Under the pieces are notes generated by a model. The model saw only the letters and a program-made list of their open reading frames with translations. It was not told the DNA's origin and did no database searches. DNA of 64,000 nucleotides from the NCBI GenBank assembly GCA_030737875.1, contig CM060923.1, positions 175,501,696 to 175,565,695 of the forward strand, in the 5' to 3' direction. The stretch comes from Allium sativum. Lineage: Eukaryota; Streptophyta; Magnoliopsida; Asparagales; Amaryllidaceae. How positions within the stretch are numbered: the stretch's first letter is position 1; every line of letters starts with the position of its first letter. A program made the translations under genes and the position numbers. Below, piece after piece: positions 23,926 to 36,045 of this stretch.

Positions 23926-26900
23926 GTGGCAATGGATAGTGAGTATTACATATGGATAGGACTTCCGAGATCGAGCGCAGAATATGTAAGAGGGGTAACA
24001 GCTTTTCTAAGAAATGCATTTCCCATTTATAAAGTAGGTGATGAGATGAAGTGCCCCTGCAAAAAATGTACAGAACGTAATTGGTATTGTGAAAATGTCA
24101 TATACGATCATCTTATTTTTAATGTCCCTTCTCCATTACATACCGGGTGGATTTGTGAAGTTTCACAGACAAAATTAATAGGTGTTGATGACCATATGGA
24201 TTGTGCAACGGAGATGGATTTTGAGGATAATTTAGATGTGATGATCAAGTGTGCGGGTTACAAATTTGGTCAAAATCCCAAGGACTTTGTAGTAGAACCA
24301 AATCCAGAGGCCGAGAAATTTTATCGGCATGTTAAAGAAGGAAAAAAACCGTTATATCCTGGCTGCTTTAAATTTTCTCGACTAAGTTTCTTGATCAGGC
24401 TTTATCATTTAAAGTGTGCTTATGGAATTAACGAGTCTGCGTTTGGGGAATTACTAAAGCTTATAAAAGAAGCCTTTCCTGATGCCCAGCTGCCTTTGTC
24501 TTCCTACGCTGCAAAGAATGTCATTAAGGATTTAGGTCTTAATTACCATAAAATACATGCCTGCCCAAACCATTGCATGTTATATTGGGCAGAGAATAAA
24601 GATAAAGAGGCTTGTGACATTTGTGGTTTTTCGAGATGGACTGTAAAAGAAAAGGAAGACATCGTTGATAATAATGATCCACCAAAGTCGATTCCCAAAG
24701 TGCCGGCAAATGTTATGAGGTACTTTCCTCTAAGACCAAGGTTACAAAGGATGTTTATGTGCAAAGAATTTTCCAAGCTTATGAGATGGCACCAAGTGGA
24801 ATGAAAAGAAGATGGAAAATTAAGACATCTGGCTGATGGTGTGGCATGGAAGATGATGGATGCTCGCTATCCTGATTTTTCATCAGAAAATCGTAATGTT
24901 AGATTGGGTCTAGCATCTGATGGATTTAATCCATATCGTTCAATGAATTCAAGTTATAGTACATGGCCAATTGTGTTGGTAAACTAAAATCTTCCGCCTT
25001 GGTTATGTATGAAACAAGAGAATTTGATTCTTTCAACATTAATATCTGGTCCAGATTCTCCAAAGAACAGTATTGACGTTTATATGCAGCCTTTAATTGC
25101 GGAATTGAAAACGTTATGGAATGTTGGCGTCGAAACATATGATTCCTTGACTGATGGGAATTTTAATTTACGTGCAAGCGTCTTATGGACCATTAGTGAT
25201 TTTCCGGGATATGCCATGTAGTCAGGTTGGAGCACGAAGGGGAAACTAGCGTGTCTAGTATGCCATTACGAAACTTCTTCGAATTATTTGAAGCATAGCA
25301 AAAAAATGTGTTATATGAACCATAGAAAGTTTCTTGATCCGACACATAAGTGGAGGCTAGATAAGAGGATATTTAATGGAGAAACTGAAATGGGGAGCAT
25401 TCCAGAAATATTATCGGGAACTGATATTGAAGAGTTATTGCGGGGGTTCAAAAATCGGTTTGGGGATAAGACGAAGAAACCTGGTAAAAGTAATGGCCCT
25501 TTTAAAAAGAGGTCAATACTGTTTGACTTATCATATTGGTGTCATATTCCCCTTCGACATAACCTGGATGCCATGCACATAGAGAAGAACATATGCGAAA
25601 AAATATTAGGTACTTTACTAAATATAGGTCGCATGTCGAAGGATCACCTAAACGCTCGTTTGGATTTACAGGAATTGGGCATAAGGAAGGCCCTTCATCC
25701 TGTTGAATGTGGTGATGGAAAGCATGTTGAAATTAGAGCTGCAATATTTGATATGACAAACAAGGAAAAAGAAATATTTTGCTCTGTATTGAAGAACGCC
25801 AAACTGCCCTACGGTTGTGCCTCGAATGTTAGTCGGTACGTGCATGTAAAAGAGAGAATGGTTGTGGGATATAAGAGCCATGATGCTCATTTCATACTCC
25901 ACTATTTGTTACAATTTGCTGTGAAGAAAGCGTCAAAACCCTAGGTTGTGTTATCAATGATAAGATTTAGTGCATTCCTTAGAGGACTATGGAGCAAGGT
26001 TATCGAAGTGGATGATATCAAGAGGCTGCAAAAAGAAATTGTAGAGATACTTTGTCATTTTGAAATGATTTTTCCACAGGCTTTTTTCGATATAATGGTA
26101 CACTTGCCTGTTCATTTATGCAGAGAAATCGAATACGGTGGGCCTGAACATCTTAGATGCATGTATCCAATTGAGCGATATCTAGGAAAGTTGAAATCTT
26201 ATGTGCGAAACAGACCGGAAGGTTCGATTGCAGAAGGTTACTTGGCAGAAGAGTGTGTGACCTTCGGTTCAAGATTTTTAAGCGTTGATGGAGGAACAGA
26301 AAACACGTCGATTGATTTTGGAAGATGTCAAACAGATTTGGAATATCATATTGGAACAAAGAAGAATAAAGATGGAAAGATGTTCAATTTGAAAGATGCA
26401 GTTTGGAAGGCAACGCATCGCTATGTTCTGTTCAATTCCGGTAATAAAGAAATTGAGAGTTTGATCGAGTAAGTTCTTAAGTTCCTATATCATTTTCCTT
26501 AACTATAAATTAACATCTGCATTTCATAGTTTTTTGACCGTAATTATTATTTAGGGTTCATCGAGCTTTTGTGGATGGTCTTGCAAATAGAAGAAGATAC
26601 AAGAGGGAACGAGAACATTTCGAAGAGTTTTAGAATTGGCTTAAAGAAGAGGTTCTGAAAAAGGACAAGATTTCAACAGATTTAGAGGTGTTTGCATTAG
26701 GTCCTAATCGAGTAGCTAGGAAGTTTACCGGTTATATAGTAAATGGATATAGATTCCACACAAAATTTAGATATTCTCGATGTACTACACAAAATAGTGG
26801 TGTATTTTTGACTGCCAAAACAACCAGCGTTGCAAGTTCGAAAGACCAAAACCCAATAGTGGGTGATGTCAATTACTACAGATCAATCGAAGAAATTTTT

Positions 26901-27029
26901 GAGCTTGATTATTGGGGAGCTTTCACAGTGGTCCTTTTTAAGTGTTGTTGGATTAGGGATGATGTCCCCGTAATACAACTAGAAACAGAACTAGAAGCAG
27001 AAGTTCCTGATCCTGTTCCGTCTTGTTAG
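23926..27029 (+). pseudogene. CACTA transposase (TNP2/Transposase_21 type), two exons, five premature stops
   Basis: Exon 1 is 23926-26468, with donor GA|GTAAGT. The 86-bp intron ends TTTAG at 26554 and exon 2 runs to a TAG at 27027. Phase is kept across the junction. Domains in order: transposase-associated N-terminus (RSSAEYVRGV; CPCKKC), Transposase_21 core (NLPPWLCMK; FPGYAM; SGWSTKG; HNLDAMHIEKN), a DUF4218-like part (LPVHLCREIEYGGP; YPIERYLGKLKSYVRN) and a DUF4216-like end (VNGYRFHTK; TQNSGV). Family role: cuts and joins the element ends in the nucleus. In-frame stops lie at 24802, 24985, 25219, 25942 and 26631, but I find no frameshift. The stops at 24985 and 25219 replace residues that are normally conserved. 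It is therefore a dead gene. Confidence 0.9.
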
Positions 27030-27298
27030 GACAAAAAATTCCTCTTTCTTATTGCTTTAATTTGGTCTAATTCATGATGTATTTGACACTTTTTTTTTAG
27101 CTGGAAATTATTATCTTTGATGAATGTATTTAGCACTCTTTTCTCATATTGCAATCTACAATGTTCGCATGTTTTATGATTTAATGTTATGTTCTTTACT
27201 GTCATCTAAATTGGTTATAGACCAAAATGTTATAGTTGTTGTTTTTTGTCCACTTTAACATGCATGTATCTTGTTCTAATGTATTCATTTTGTACAGG

Positions 27299-28404
27299 AT
27301 GGATGAACTTATTAATATCCGACTACAACATGGTGGACAGTTTCGAAGGGCATGTTACGTTGGCGGAGAATCCTTCGTAGTAACAAAATATGATGTAGAC
27401 CGGTTTTCTTACAGTGTGCTTATGGACTTTGTTAAAGATTGTCTCCATTACACTGAAATAGGAGGAGTCTACATCAGAAAAGGAACGAGAGGTGGCTGGC
27501 AGCTAATACTGAATGACAAGTACGTAAACGAGTACGTACAGGGCTGCAATAAGCAAGAAGACGTGGTTTTTTACATTGACAACACCATTGACAAAGACAG
27601 TGAGCCGTTGATTCAACTGCAGCCACATGTAATCATACGGCCAAGGAAAAACATAATTCAAGGTATATATGTATATGTAATATAGATCCATTCTTATATA
27701 TATCTCTGTGTGTGTGTACAGAACTTTGAAGGAGGCCATCGTTATTATTTTTATTGTTCCAGATTCTGCTAAGAAGCCGGTTGCAAAGCGCAAGTATACT
27801 ACTGCACATAGACTTCAGCAGCAACACAAAATGATGAAAAACAACCCAACTCAAGTGGGTCAGAACAAACTATCATCGGAGCCTGATATGGATAATGATG
27901 AAGAAGATGTTACTGTGAAGGACAAAGCAACCCGGAGGAAATTAAATGTAGAAAATGAAACAGGTAAAGATGATGTTACCCGAGAGAATGAAGCTGATGT
28001 TCAGGTATTTTTCAGTTTTCATTTCAGTTTTATTAATCCGGATGAAATCTTATTCCAACCATGAAGGCTGCAGCTAATTCAAGTAACTGTTTGTTCTTTG
28101 TGCATGCATTCTGTCAAAATAGCAAGAACTGTTTATACTCAACTCTATTTGGTTAACTAGCTTAAATTTATCATCGATGGTGAGTAATAACGCCAATCTG
28201 CTTGCAGTTCTCACAACCATCAGTTTTGACGAAGTATGAACAAGAGCGAATCGCGCGCATGCAAGAAAATGATGCAGTTAGTAGATCACTTGGGGTGCCT
28301 TCATTGGTTAGTTGTATGAAAGAGGCTGCCGCACGAAATAAGAAAGATAAATGTAAAGATGTTGCTGGAAGTGATGAATACATCCCAGACAATGCTGGTG
28401 AAGA
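27299..28404 (+). CDS. CACTA TnpA-like gene, 5' exons (PB1-like domain), interrupted by gypsy
   Basis: Three exons: 27299-27662, 27763-28004 and 28208-28404, the last continuing at 39736-39763 beyond the gypsy insertion. Donors (CAAG|GT, TCAG|GT) and acceptors (CCAG, GCAG) keep phase. The start is the ATG at 27299 just after an acceptor-like TGTACAG, so a 5' UTR intron is likely. Residues 5-95 resemble the PB1-like domain of plant transposon proteins (HGGQF; CYVGGE; YDVDRFSYSVLMDFVKD). A basic and acidic low-complexity linker follows. In this superfamily the second gene usually encodes a DNA-binding partner of the transposase. The exons themselves show no stop, but the insertion separates them from the 3' half. 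Confidence 0.75.
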
Positions 28405-29149
28405 TGTAACACCCCGTATTTCAGTTAATGCTAAAATTCACTAATTGCAGAATAAGTAATCTCAAATGGGAGAATTGGGGGAAACGGGCTGCGTCACTGC
28501 GTTCGTCTCGGAAAAATACGCGAAATAGAGTCCGAAATTTTGTAAATCGGAGTCCGTATGGCCCAGTTATGGCCCAATGAAGTTTGCAGAAAATTCAAAG
28601 TTAAAAACAGATTTAAAAATTCAAATTCAGATTTTTAATTTCAACCAGCGGGGCCAGGCGGGAAAGTTCCCGCCCTAGCCATGTCGACAGGGCTGTCGAC
28701 AGGCCAGTCGACTGGGGAGTCGACTGCCCTGTCGACTTGCCTGTCGACACAGAGTGTCGAGCCAGATGGCCTGGGTGCACCAGGTCTGGTTTTCTGGCTA
28801 GGGCTGGGCTGTGTTCTAGAGACTTCCTAAATCTGACGGACCTAATCTAACCTAGGGTTAATCCTATGGTCTAAAACACACCCAAATCCTATAAATACAC
28901 CCTAATGCAAGCCTAATCCATACTAAAAATAGAAATGATGCCATCATGCCGCCAAAATCAAACCTAAGAGGAGCCTCCACTAGTTTATGAAGGAAGTTGT
29001 AAGCTAATCAACCTCTAATCATCATCTTCTTCATATTTAGCAACTAGTTCTACTTCATAAGTTTGCTAATCTTGGTTTTGGTGAGTTCCTATGCCTTTAG
29101 CAAGTAATTGCTAAACTAATTAGGATAGGATATTAGGAGGCTATGGATG

Positions 29150-29720
29150 TAAATGTGGATTATGCAAGTTGTGATTGTCATATGTTATAAGTTCATATGT
29201 AAACTTCCCTCTTTTTATGATATGATGTGTTATGTAAGATCATATGCAAGTTTATGCAAGTTCTTATGCAAAATCATGTGCAAGTTAGTCTCTTTTTATG
29301 ATATGCATAACATATGCAAGTTTGCCTTTGTGATATGACATGATATATGCAAGTTCATGTGCAAGTTAGTCTCTTTTTATGATATGCATAACATATGCAA
29401 GTTTGCCTTTGTGATATGACATGATATATGCAAGTTCATGTGCAAGTTAGTCTCTTTTTATGATATGCATAACATATGCAAGTTTGCCTTGTGATATGAC
29501 ATGGTATGCAAGTTCATATGCAAGTTTTATGCAAAGTTTATATGCAAGTTCATTTGCAAGTTTTATGCAAATTTATATGCAAGTTCATTTGCAAGTTTTA
29601 TGCAAGTTCATTTGCAAGTTTATATGCAAGTTCATATGCAAGTTTTATGCAAGTTTATATGCAAGATCATATGCAAGATAGTCTCTTTTTATGATGTGCA
29701 TAACATATGCAAAGTTGCCT
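29150..29720. repeat. ATGCAAGTT array in the gypsy 5' LTR
   Basis: The word TATGCAAGTT or a close form recurs more than 20 times with short variable A/T-rich spacers, mixed with a longer unit containing GTCTCTTTTTATGATATGCAT. The same array is in the 3' LTR (37380-37940). Overlapping reading frames on the plus strand are a by-product of the repeat. Confidence 0.9.
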
Positions 29721-29839
29721 CTATGTATGACATGTTATGTAAACGAATTACGTGGGAAACGATGGGGTTAATATGCATAATTATAAAAAGGTGTAAAGTT
29801 GTTATGATTAAGCATAACATAAAATGATTGGACATAATT

Positions 29840-29965
29840 GGGAATTTACCTATTAAGTTAGGTCTACCCATATTATGGAGTTGGGAATTTACCTATTAAG
29901 TTAGGTCTACCCATACTATGGAATTGGGAATTTACCTATTGAGTTAGGTCTACCCATATTATTAA
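29840..29965. repeat. 43-bp tandem repeat, three copies, in gypsy LTR
   Basis: Copies start at 29840, 29883 and 29926 with GGGAATTTACCTATTAAGTT. The same triplet is in the 3' LTR from about 38068. Confidence 0.9.
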
Positions 29966-31494
29966 AAATGTGTAATTAATTAGGGATAATTAATACAAAT
30001 TATGGGGGTGATTAATTAGGTGTAATTAATCAACTAAGACACGAGGTTGGACCCTTTTGTAGCGGAAGTCTACCCGGAACGACCGGCCATCCAGCAGCTA
30101 CAAATGATTGGCCCAATGTGAGAGGTCTTAGTCATAAGTTAAATACGTGATTAAAGTAAAGACACGAGGTTAGATCCTTTTTTATGATGGAAGTCTGCCC
30201 GGACCCAACCGGCATATCCAGCAGTCATAAAAGATGGTCTAATGTGAGAGGTCTTTATGAGGTCATGATCTTAATTAATTAATTAAGAAACACTTAACCA
30301 TATTAGCATGTAGAGGGACATGAGGGGTTAAGTGGGTGCCTTGGGTGGCATGTGGAAATCTAGTGGTTGCCTTGGGTGGCAATAGAAAATACGATTAGAA
30401 TACTTAACCAAAGTGGAACATGTAATTAAAACATGATTAAAGGGTTAAGTGGTATACACTAGAAATGACAAGCTTAGGTGGGTAGCTTGTGGGGGCCCAT
30501 TTCAACCAATATCCCAAACGTATCTTTGTGGGCTCGACTCTAGTCGAGTGACGGGACACGCATATTGGGCTTGTCTATAAGAGGCCAAAACGGGTTAGCG
30601 GTGGCAACGCAGGATCAACGGGTTTCATATGCGTGTGTGGACCCGGGCTGGTTGGTAAGTCGTTGTTGCATCGTGTAGATATAAAGCCGTGCACCGTTGA
30701 TATTATCAGGTTGCCACTTTGGGGAATGATACACCCCATTGTGGGACCAGCACGGGTATCTACGGTAGGGAGCCGGTCGCTTGGGAGTAGTGGGTACACC
30801 TAGTGAAGATAGGGGCAGACGGCACCTAGGTAGTCAGCTAGGGGTACACGAAACTACTGGGTAAATTTACTGAGTCCTTGGGAGGGATCAACCTTTAAGT
30901 AGGAATGACTGGTGTGGTGCAGTGTAGTAATTATCCTTGGGTGGGTAAATGCGTCTTTATCGTTATCTTAGTTCATTTTAAGTCTGATTGGCTACTGAGT
31001 GTAGTCATTTATCCCCAGTCACACCGTACCAAGTTATATCACACCCTAATTACTTTAATGATTGCATTGTTAAAGTTATAGGACTCGCTCAGACTTATGT
31101 CTGACCCCGTTGTTTTTTTTTCAACCCTCAGGTTCTCAGAGTGGGCCCAGCACGAGTGGGCTTTGATCAGGCTACTTCTATTACTCTCTTGGAGCTTGGA
31201 CCCTAGATGTAGAGCTCAGCTTACCCTTTTTCTTTTATGGCTATCAGTTCATGTACTGGGATTATGTCTTTTTATTTATCAGGATGGATATTTTGTACTT
31301 GACTCTTATTATGGTTTTGTGATGTAACCAAACATGTTTTGCTTTCCGCTGAAATGAAATGATGTTTTAAATTCTCAAGTATTATTTATATCTGTCTTGT
31401 TGTAATTTTTCTGTTCTATATTCACTTAAAATACTCCACCGATGCTATGGCATTCCCATAGTCAGTGACCGTAGCGGGCGTGGGGTGTTACACG

Positions 31495-31506
31495 TGGTAT
31501 CAGAGC
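31495..31506 (+). promoter_or_regulatory. Primer-binding site (initiator Met tRNA)
   Basis: TGGTATCAGAGC starts two bases after the 5' LTR. It is complementary to the 3' end of plant initiator-Met tRNA, the usual primer for minus-strand synthesis in this group. Confidence 0.95.
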
Positions 31507-31690
31507 AAAGGTTACCGGAACAGATAAAATTTTTAGAATACTATTTTTCTAAAAAAAACATTTTTGGAAGAGATATTTTCAAAAACATGTCTTTAAAGAG
31601 AAAAGTTTTTGAAAGAAAAGCATAATCCCCAATCGCCATATCTTTATCCTTCGAATTCTCCGTTTTGAATCTTTCCTTTTTCGTTTCAGC

Positions 31691-32640
31691 ATGGCTGAGG
31701 ATCTTAACTTTCCGGAGGGTGTGACGATACCGGTATGGTATAGGAGATTGATGGAGGCCAGGGCCACCACTGCGGGTCCAGCAAATGTTCCTCCACCAAC
31801 CGTAGCACCCGATCTTCCTCCTCCCCCTCCTCCTCGCACGGATACTTTTGCTAAGACTTGTAAGGAATTCAAAGCTATGGGAGGAAAACCTTTTCAAGGA
31901 TCTGAAACTTTTGTGGAGGCTAGAGATTGGCTTAAGGAGGTGGAAGAGTTGATAGATATCTTTGAGATGGAAGAAGAAAAGAAAGTCAAGTTAGCTGCTT
32001 GGTTAATGAAGGGAGAGGCCTCATTCTGGTGGGAGGTCACTAATTGAGAACGCCCCGTAGACTCTTGGGCGGATTTTAGGCAAAGATTTGTGGCAAAGTT
32101 TCTCTCAAGGGCGGAGGAAAACTTGTATATGGAAAGATTCTTGACTCTAAAGCAAGGAAATCTCTCAGTGAAGGAATATGTCAACAAGTTTAATCAATTG
32201 GCAAGGTTTGGCCTAGACATGGTGAATACACCGGAGTAGAAGGCTTTGAGGTTCGTGAAAGGCTTGAATGAACCGATGCATGGGTTGGCTATGACTCATA
32301 TCCCTATGGGGGCCACCTTTGAGAAGCTAGTTGACATGGCACTCATGCATGAAGAAGAGAAGGGTCCCAATGCTAATAAGGCACCCAAGAAGAAGGGAGA
32401 TCAAAGGAGACCTCAGCAACAACAACAAAACAAAGGGGGGAAAGGCAACGGTGGCAAGGGGAAGAAGAAGTGCTTCAATTGTGGGATACCAGGCCACATA
32501 AGCAAAGATTGTAGAAAGAAGAAGAAGACTGGTTGCTTTCACTGTGGCAAAGCAGGGCATCTAGTGAAGGATTGCCCTAAGAAGGGGCAAAGTACGGGAT
32601 CTACCTCAGGAGGACAGGTGCAAGCTCTTATGGCACCGGG
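31691..32640 (+). pseudogene. Gypsy gag relic with two zinc knuckles
   Basis: The ATG at 31691 opens a gag frame with a Pro-rich stretch and a retrotransposon-gag domain (ARDWLKEVEELIDIF; then FRQRFVAKFLS past the first stop). TGA at 32045 and TAG at 32237 break it without changing frame. Two CCHC knuckles, CX2CX4HX4C, lie at 32471-32512 and 32534-32575 after a Lys/Gln-rich linker. Gag forms the particle and binds the genomic RNA. The second stop stands where the family usually has Gln, consistent with a C-to-T change. Confidence 0.9.
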
Positions 32641-33340
32641 TCAGGCTAGGGGGCAAGTACAGGCTCTCGCGGTTCCACCGATTCAGGAAAGAGGTAGAAC
32701 AATTTCCGTTGAAAGTCTGGTTTTTCTATTTGATCATCCTGTCCGTACATTGTTTGATTCAGGCGCATCGCATTCGTTTATCTCATCATCATTAGTTGAG
32801 TCACTGCACTTAGACACCAGTCTGGTAGATGATCCCTTGGTTGTTTCAAACCCAATTGGGGGCTCCACTTATTTATCCATGATATGTTTGGGTTTGAAGG
32901 TTTCTATACTTAGCATTGAGTTTAGATGTGATGCTTTTGTTTTGGGCTTCACGGGCTATGGGTTAATTTTGGGCATGGACTGGTTATCCAGTAATGGTGC
33001 TGTTCTTGATTGCGAAAGGAGAGTTGTTAGGCTCATGACCCGCTTGGGTAACACTCTCGAGATCTCTTGTAATCCCATGGATTCTGTCATGCTAAGTTAT
33101 CTTGAGTCGCTTGACGCTTCGGTCGAGAGTTTGCAATCTGTTAGAGTGGTCCGGGAATACTCGGATGTGTTTGAGGAGGTGAAGGGCTTACCTCCGAAGC
33201 GGGAGATTGACTTCCGAATATATCTGGTGGATAATGCTAAACCTGTATCTTCACCAGTGCGCCACATGGCTCCTCGTGAGAGGAGGGAACTCCATAAGCA
33301 AGTAGGGGAGTTGCTTGAGAAGGGGTTCATAAGAATGAAA
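32641..33340 (+). pseudogene. Gypsy aspartic protease region
   Basis: This region continues the gag frame. The active-site motif is [12 protein letters not shown] with D-S-G at 32756-32764. The conserved GMDWL loop lies near 32974. The region then leads to the RT start ([10 protein letters not shown]). A one-base insertion at about 33335-33341 throws the following RT out of frame. In life the protease would cut the Gag-Pol polyprotein. Confidence 0.9.
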
Positions 33341-34690
33341 TATATCAGAGTGGGGTGCTCCAGTAGTTTTTACTATGAAGGCGGATGGGTCCCTCAGACT
33401 TTGTGTAGACTATAGAGAACTCAACAAGCTCACAAAGAAGAATAGACACCCATTGCCGAGGATTGATGATCTTTTCGATCAGTTGGTTGGCGCTTCAGTA
33501 TTTTCTCAATTGGACTTAGCCACGGGGTTTCATCAGTTGAGGGTGGCTGAGGATAGCATAGACAAGACTGCCTTTAGGACTCCGGATGGTTTCTATGAGT
33601 GGCTGGTAATGCCATTTGGGTTGACGAACGCCCTTGCATACTTTGTTGATTTGATGAGTAGGGTGTTCAGGGAGTTCCTTAATAAGTTCGTAGTGGTCTT
33701 TGTGGATGATATCTTAGTATTTTCTAAGAGTGAAGAAGAGCATGCCCTACATCTTGGGGAGGTGTTGAAGACTCTTCGAGCACATAGCCTTAAGGCTAAA
33801 TTCTCTAAATGTCACTTCTGGAGGAAGGAAGTGCGGTTCTTGGGGCACGTAGTCTCCAAGGAAGGGATAGCTGTGGATCCCGCGAAGGTAGTATCAATTC
33901 AGGATTGGAAGATTCCGAAGAATGCTACTGAAGTAAGAAGTTTCTTAGGGTTGGCGGGTTACTACAGGAAGTCTATCAAAGACTTCGCGAAGATATCAGC
34001 CCCATTAACCCGCTTAACGAAGAAGAATCTTGTTTTCACATGGGACGTAGATTGTGATGATGCGTTCCGACGCTTAAAGAGAGCTTTAACCACTGCTCCA
34101 GTTTATTGTTGCCAGATGGGAGCAAGCCATTTGTTGTCTATGCCGATGCTTGTGGGACAGGACTAGGCGCAGTCTTAATGCAAGAGGGAAGGGTAATAGC
34201 CTATGGTGGAAGGCAGTTGAGAGTGCATGAGAAAAATTACCCTACCCATGATTTAGAGTTGGCCGCTATTGTTTTTGCGCTAAAGATTTGGCGCCATTAT
34301 CTTCTTGGTGAGAGATTCGAATTGTTCACTGACCACAAATCATTGAAGTACTTGTTTTCTTAGAAGGATTTGAATTTGAGACAGCAAAGGTGTATGGAGT
34401 TCTTAGCATCCTATGATTTCTAGATAGCGTATACCCCTGGCAAGGGTAACGTGGTGGCGGACGCCTTGAGCAGAAAAAGGTTGTCCTTGAGTCCATTGTT
34501 CATGGAACAACGAAGCTTGGAATTTATCTCGATGTTTGATTTCAGTCCTTCCATTGATTATGTACCCGGTTTGCTAGCATCCTTGGAGGTCAGACCTACT
34601 CTTTTGGGGCGGATTGGAGAAGCACAGAGGGACGACCCACAGTTGGTTGAGTTGGTAGAGAAGCTCATAAGGGGGAGTCGTCCAGCCATT
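33341..34690 (+). pseudogene. Gypsy reverse transcriptase and RNase H relic
   Basis: RT motifs are clear: [30 protein letters not shown] and the catalytic [11 protein letters not shown] (near 33703). A single-base deletion at about 34101 changes frame just before RNase H, which has the family features ([35 protein letters not shown]). TAG stops at 34361 and 34421 and a frameshift at about 34685 follow. RT and RNase H copy the RNA into DNA and degrade the template. This copy cannot supply them. Confidence 0.9.
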
Positions 34691-36045
34691 TGAGTAGGTA
34701 CACCCTAGACGATAGGGGGTGCTTGCGTAGAGACGGTAGACTTTGTGTACCGCAAGATGAGGGTTTGAAGAAGGCTATTCTTGATGATGCACACCGTTCT
34801 AGGATGACTATTCATCCCGGTGGGGACAAGATGTACCAGGACATGAAGCGTGTTTTCTTCTGGACCGGTATGAAGAAAGATGTGGCCGAGTATGTCGCTC
34901 GATGCTTGGTGTGCCAACAAGTGAAGGCGGAGCAAAAGAAACCTGGTGGGTTGCTTCACCCATTGGAAGTTCCGCAATGGAAGTGGGATAGCGTCTCGAT
35001 GGATTTTATTGACGGGTTACCCAGATCAAGAAAGGGTAATACGGGAATTTGGGTTGTGGTAGACAGGCTTACTAAAAGCCCCCATTTCATACCTGTGAAG
35101 AGCAAGAGGACCGCTCCATGGTTAGCTTCAGTATATCTTCGAGAGATAGTTCGATTGCATGGGGTACCCTCTAGCATAGTGAGTGATCGAGATCCTATCT
35201 TCACTAGCGAGTTCTGGAAAAGTTTGCAAGAAGCAGTGGGAACTCAATTATGTCTGAGCACCGCATACCACCCTCAGACGGACGGCCAGACTGAGAGGGA
35301 GAATCGTGTTCTAGAAGGCCTTTTGAGGCTTTGTATCTTAGATTTTGGAGTTACATGGGAAGAGCATCTTCCATTGGTGGAGTTCGCATATAATAACAGC
35401 TTTCAGTCCAGTATTGGTATGGCTCCTTTCGAAGCTCTCTATGGAAGGCCTTGTCGATCACCTACATGTTGGTGGGAATCTACGGATAAGATCTTGCATG
35501 GGCCTGATATGGTTAGGGAGACTTCTGAGAAGATTGACTTGATTCGAAGAAGGATGAAAGCAGCGCAGGATAGGCAAAAATCTTATGCGGACAAGAGGAG
35601 GACGGATCTTGAGTTTGAAGTTGGGGACATGGTCTTTGTCAAAGTGTCTCCATTACGAAATGTGGTTCGCTTTGGATCTGTTGGGAAGCTAGCACCAAGG
35701 TTCGTGGGGCCGTTTCCTATTAAGGAAAGGATCGGACGGATGTCATAGAGAGTGGAGTTGCCCGACAGACTTAGTGGTGTACATGATGTATTCCATGTGT
35801 CACATTTGAGGAAGTGCTTACATGAGACCGCAGAGGTGGTAGAGCCGAGCTTGCTTAAAGAAGTGGAAGTAGAGCGTGATGCGACTATTCGACGAGCTCC
35901 TACTCGCATCCTTGGGTCAGAGACTAGGAAATTGAGGAATCGAGAGGTTCAACTAGTCAAAGTACAATAGGGAGAAGACGAGGGCAACGCTACTTGGGAG
36001 ACGGAAGCGAAGATGCGTTCATTGTACCCATTCCTTTTTGAGGGT
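34690..36045 (+). pseudogene. Gypsy integrase with chromodomain relic
   Basis: A long open stretch runs 34690-35748. It has the zinc-binding HHCC region (H near IHPGG; CLVCQQVK), then the DDE core: D in SMDFIDGLP, D in VSDRDPIFTS, E in DGQTERENR. The C-terminal GPFPI element follows, with TAG at 35746. After it, VFHVSHLRKC leads to a chromodomain-like end (REVQLVKV; ATWETE; YPFLF) with a TAG at 35968 at a position that is normally Trp. Chromodomains of this group help choose heterochromatic targets. The catalytic triad itself is intact. Confidence 0.9.

Larger units (their letters stand above)
28405..31492 (+). repeat. Gypsy 5' LTR (3088 bp)
   Basis: Starts TGTAACACCCC and ends GGGTGTTACA. 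TATA box TATAAATA at 28890-28897. It contains six GTCGAC palindromes in about 80 bp (28682-28760), the TGCAAGTT array (29150-29720) and a 43-bp triple repeat (29840-29965). No protein is credible in it: frames at 29153-29827, 30575-30799 and 31097-31327 are repeat or chance translations. Confidence 0.95.

Noticed and set aside
29150..29720. CRISPR-like array of TATGCAAGTT
   Set aside because: Repeat units are about 10 bp and the spacers are not unique. The array is duplicated in the second LTR of a plant retrotransposon.
29460..29827. Three overlapping plus-strand reading frames of 60-108 codons
   Set aside because: They are translations of the same tandem array in all three frames, which is a property of the repeat.
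34705..35909. Minus-strand frames opposite the gypsy integrase
   Set aside because: They mirror a strongly supported integrase on the plus strand.
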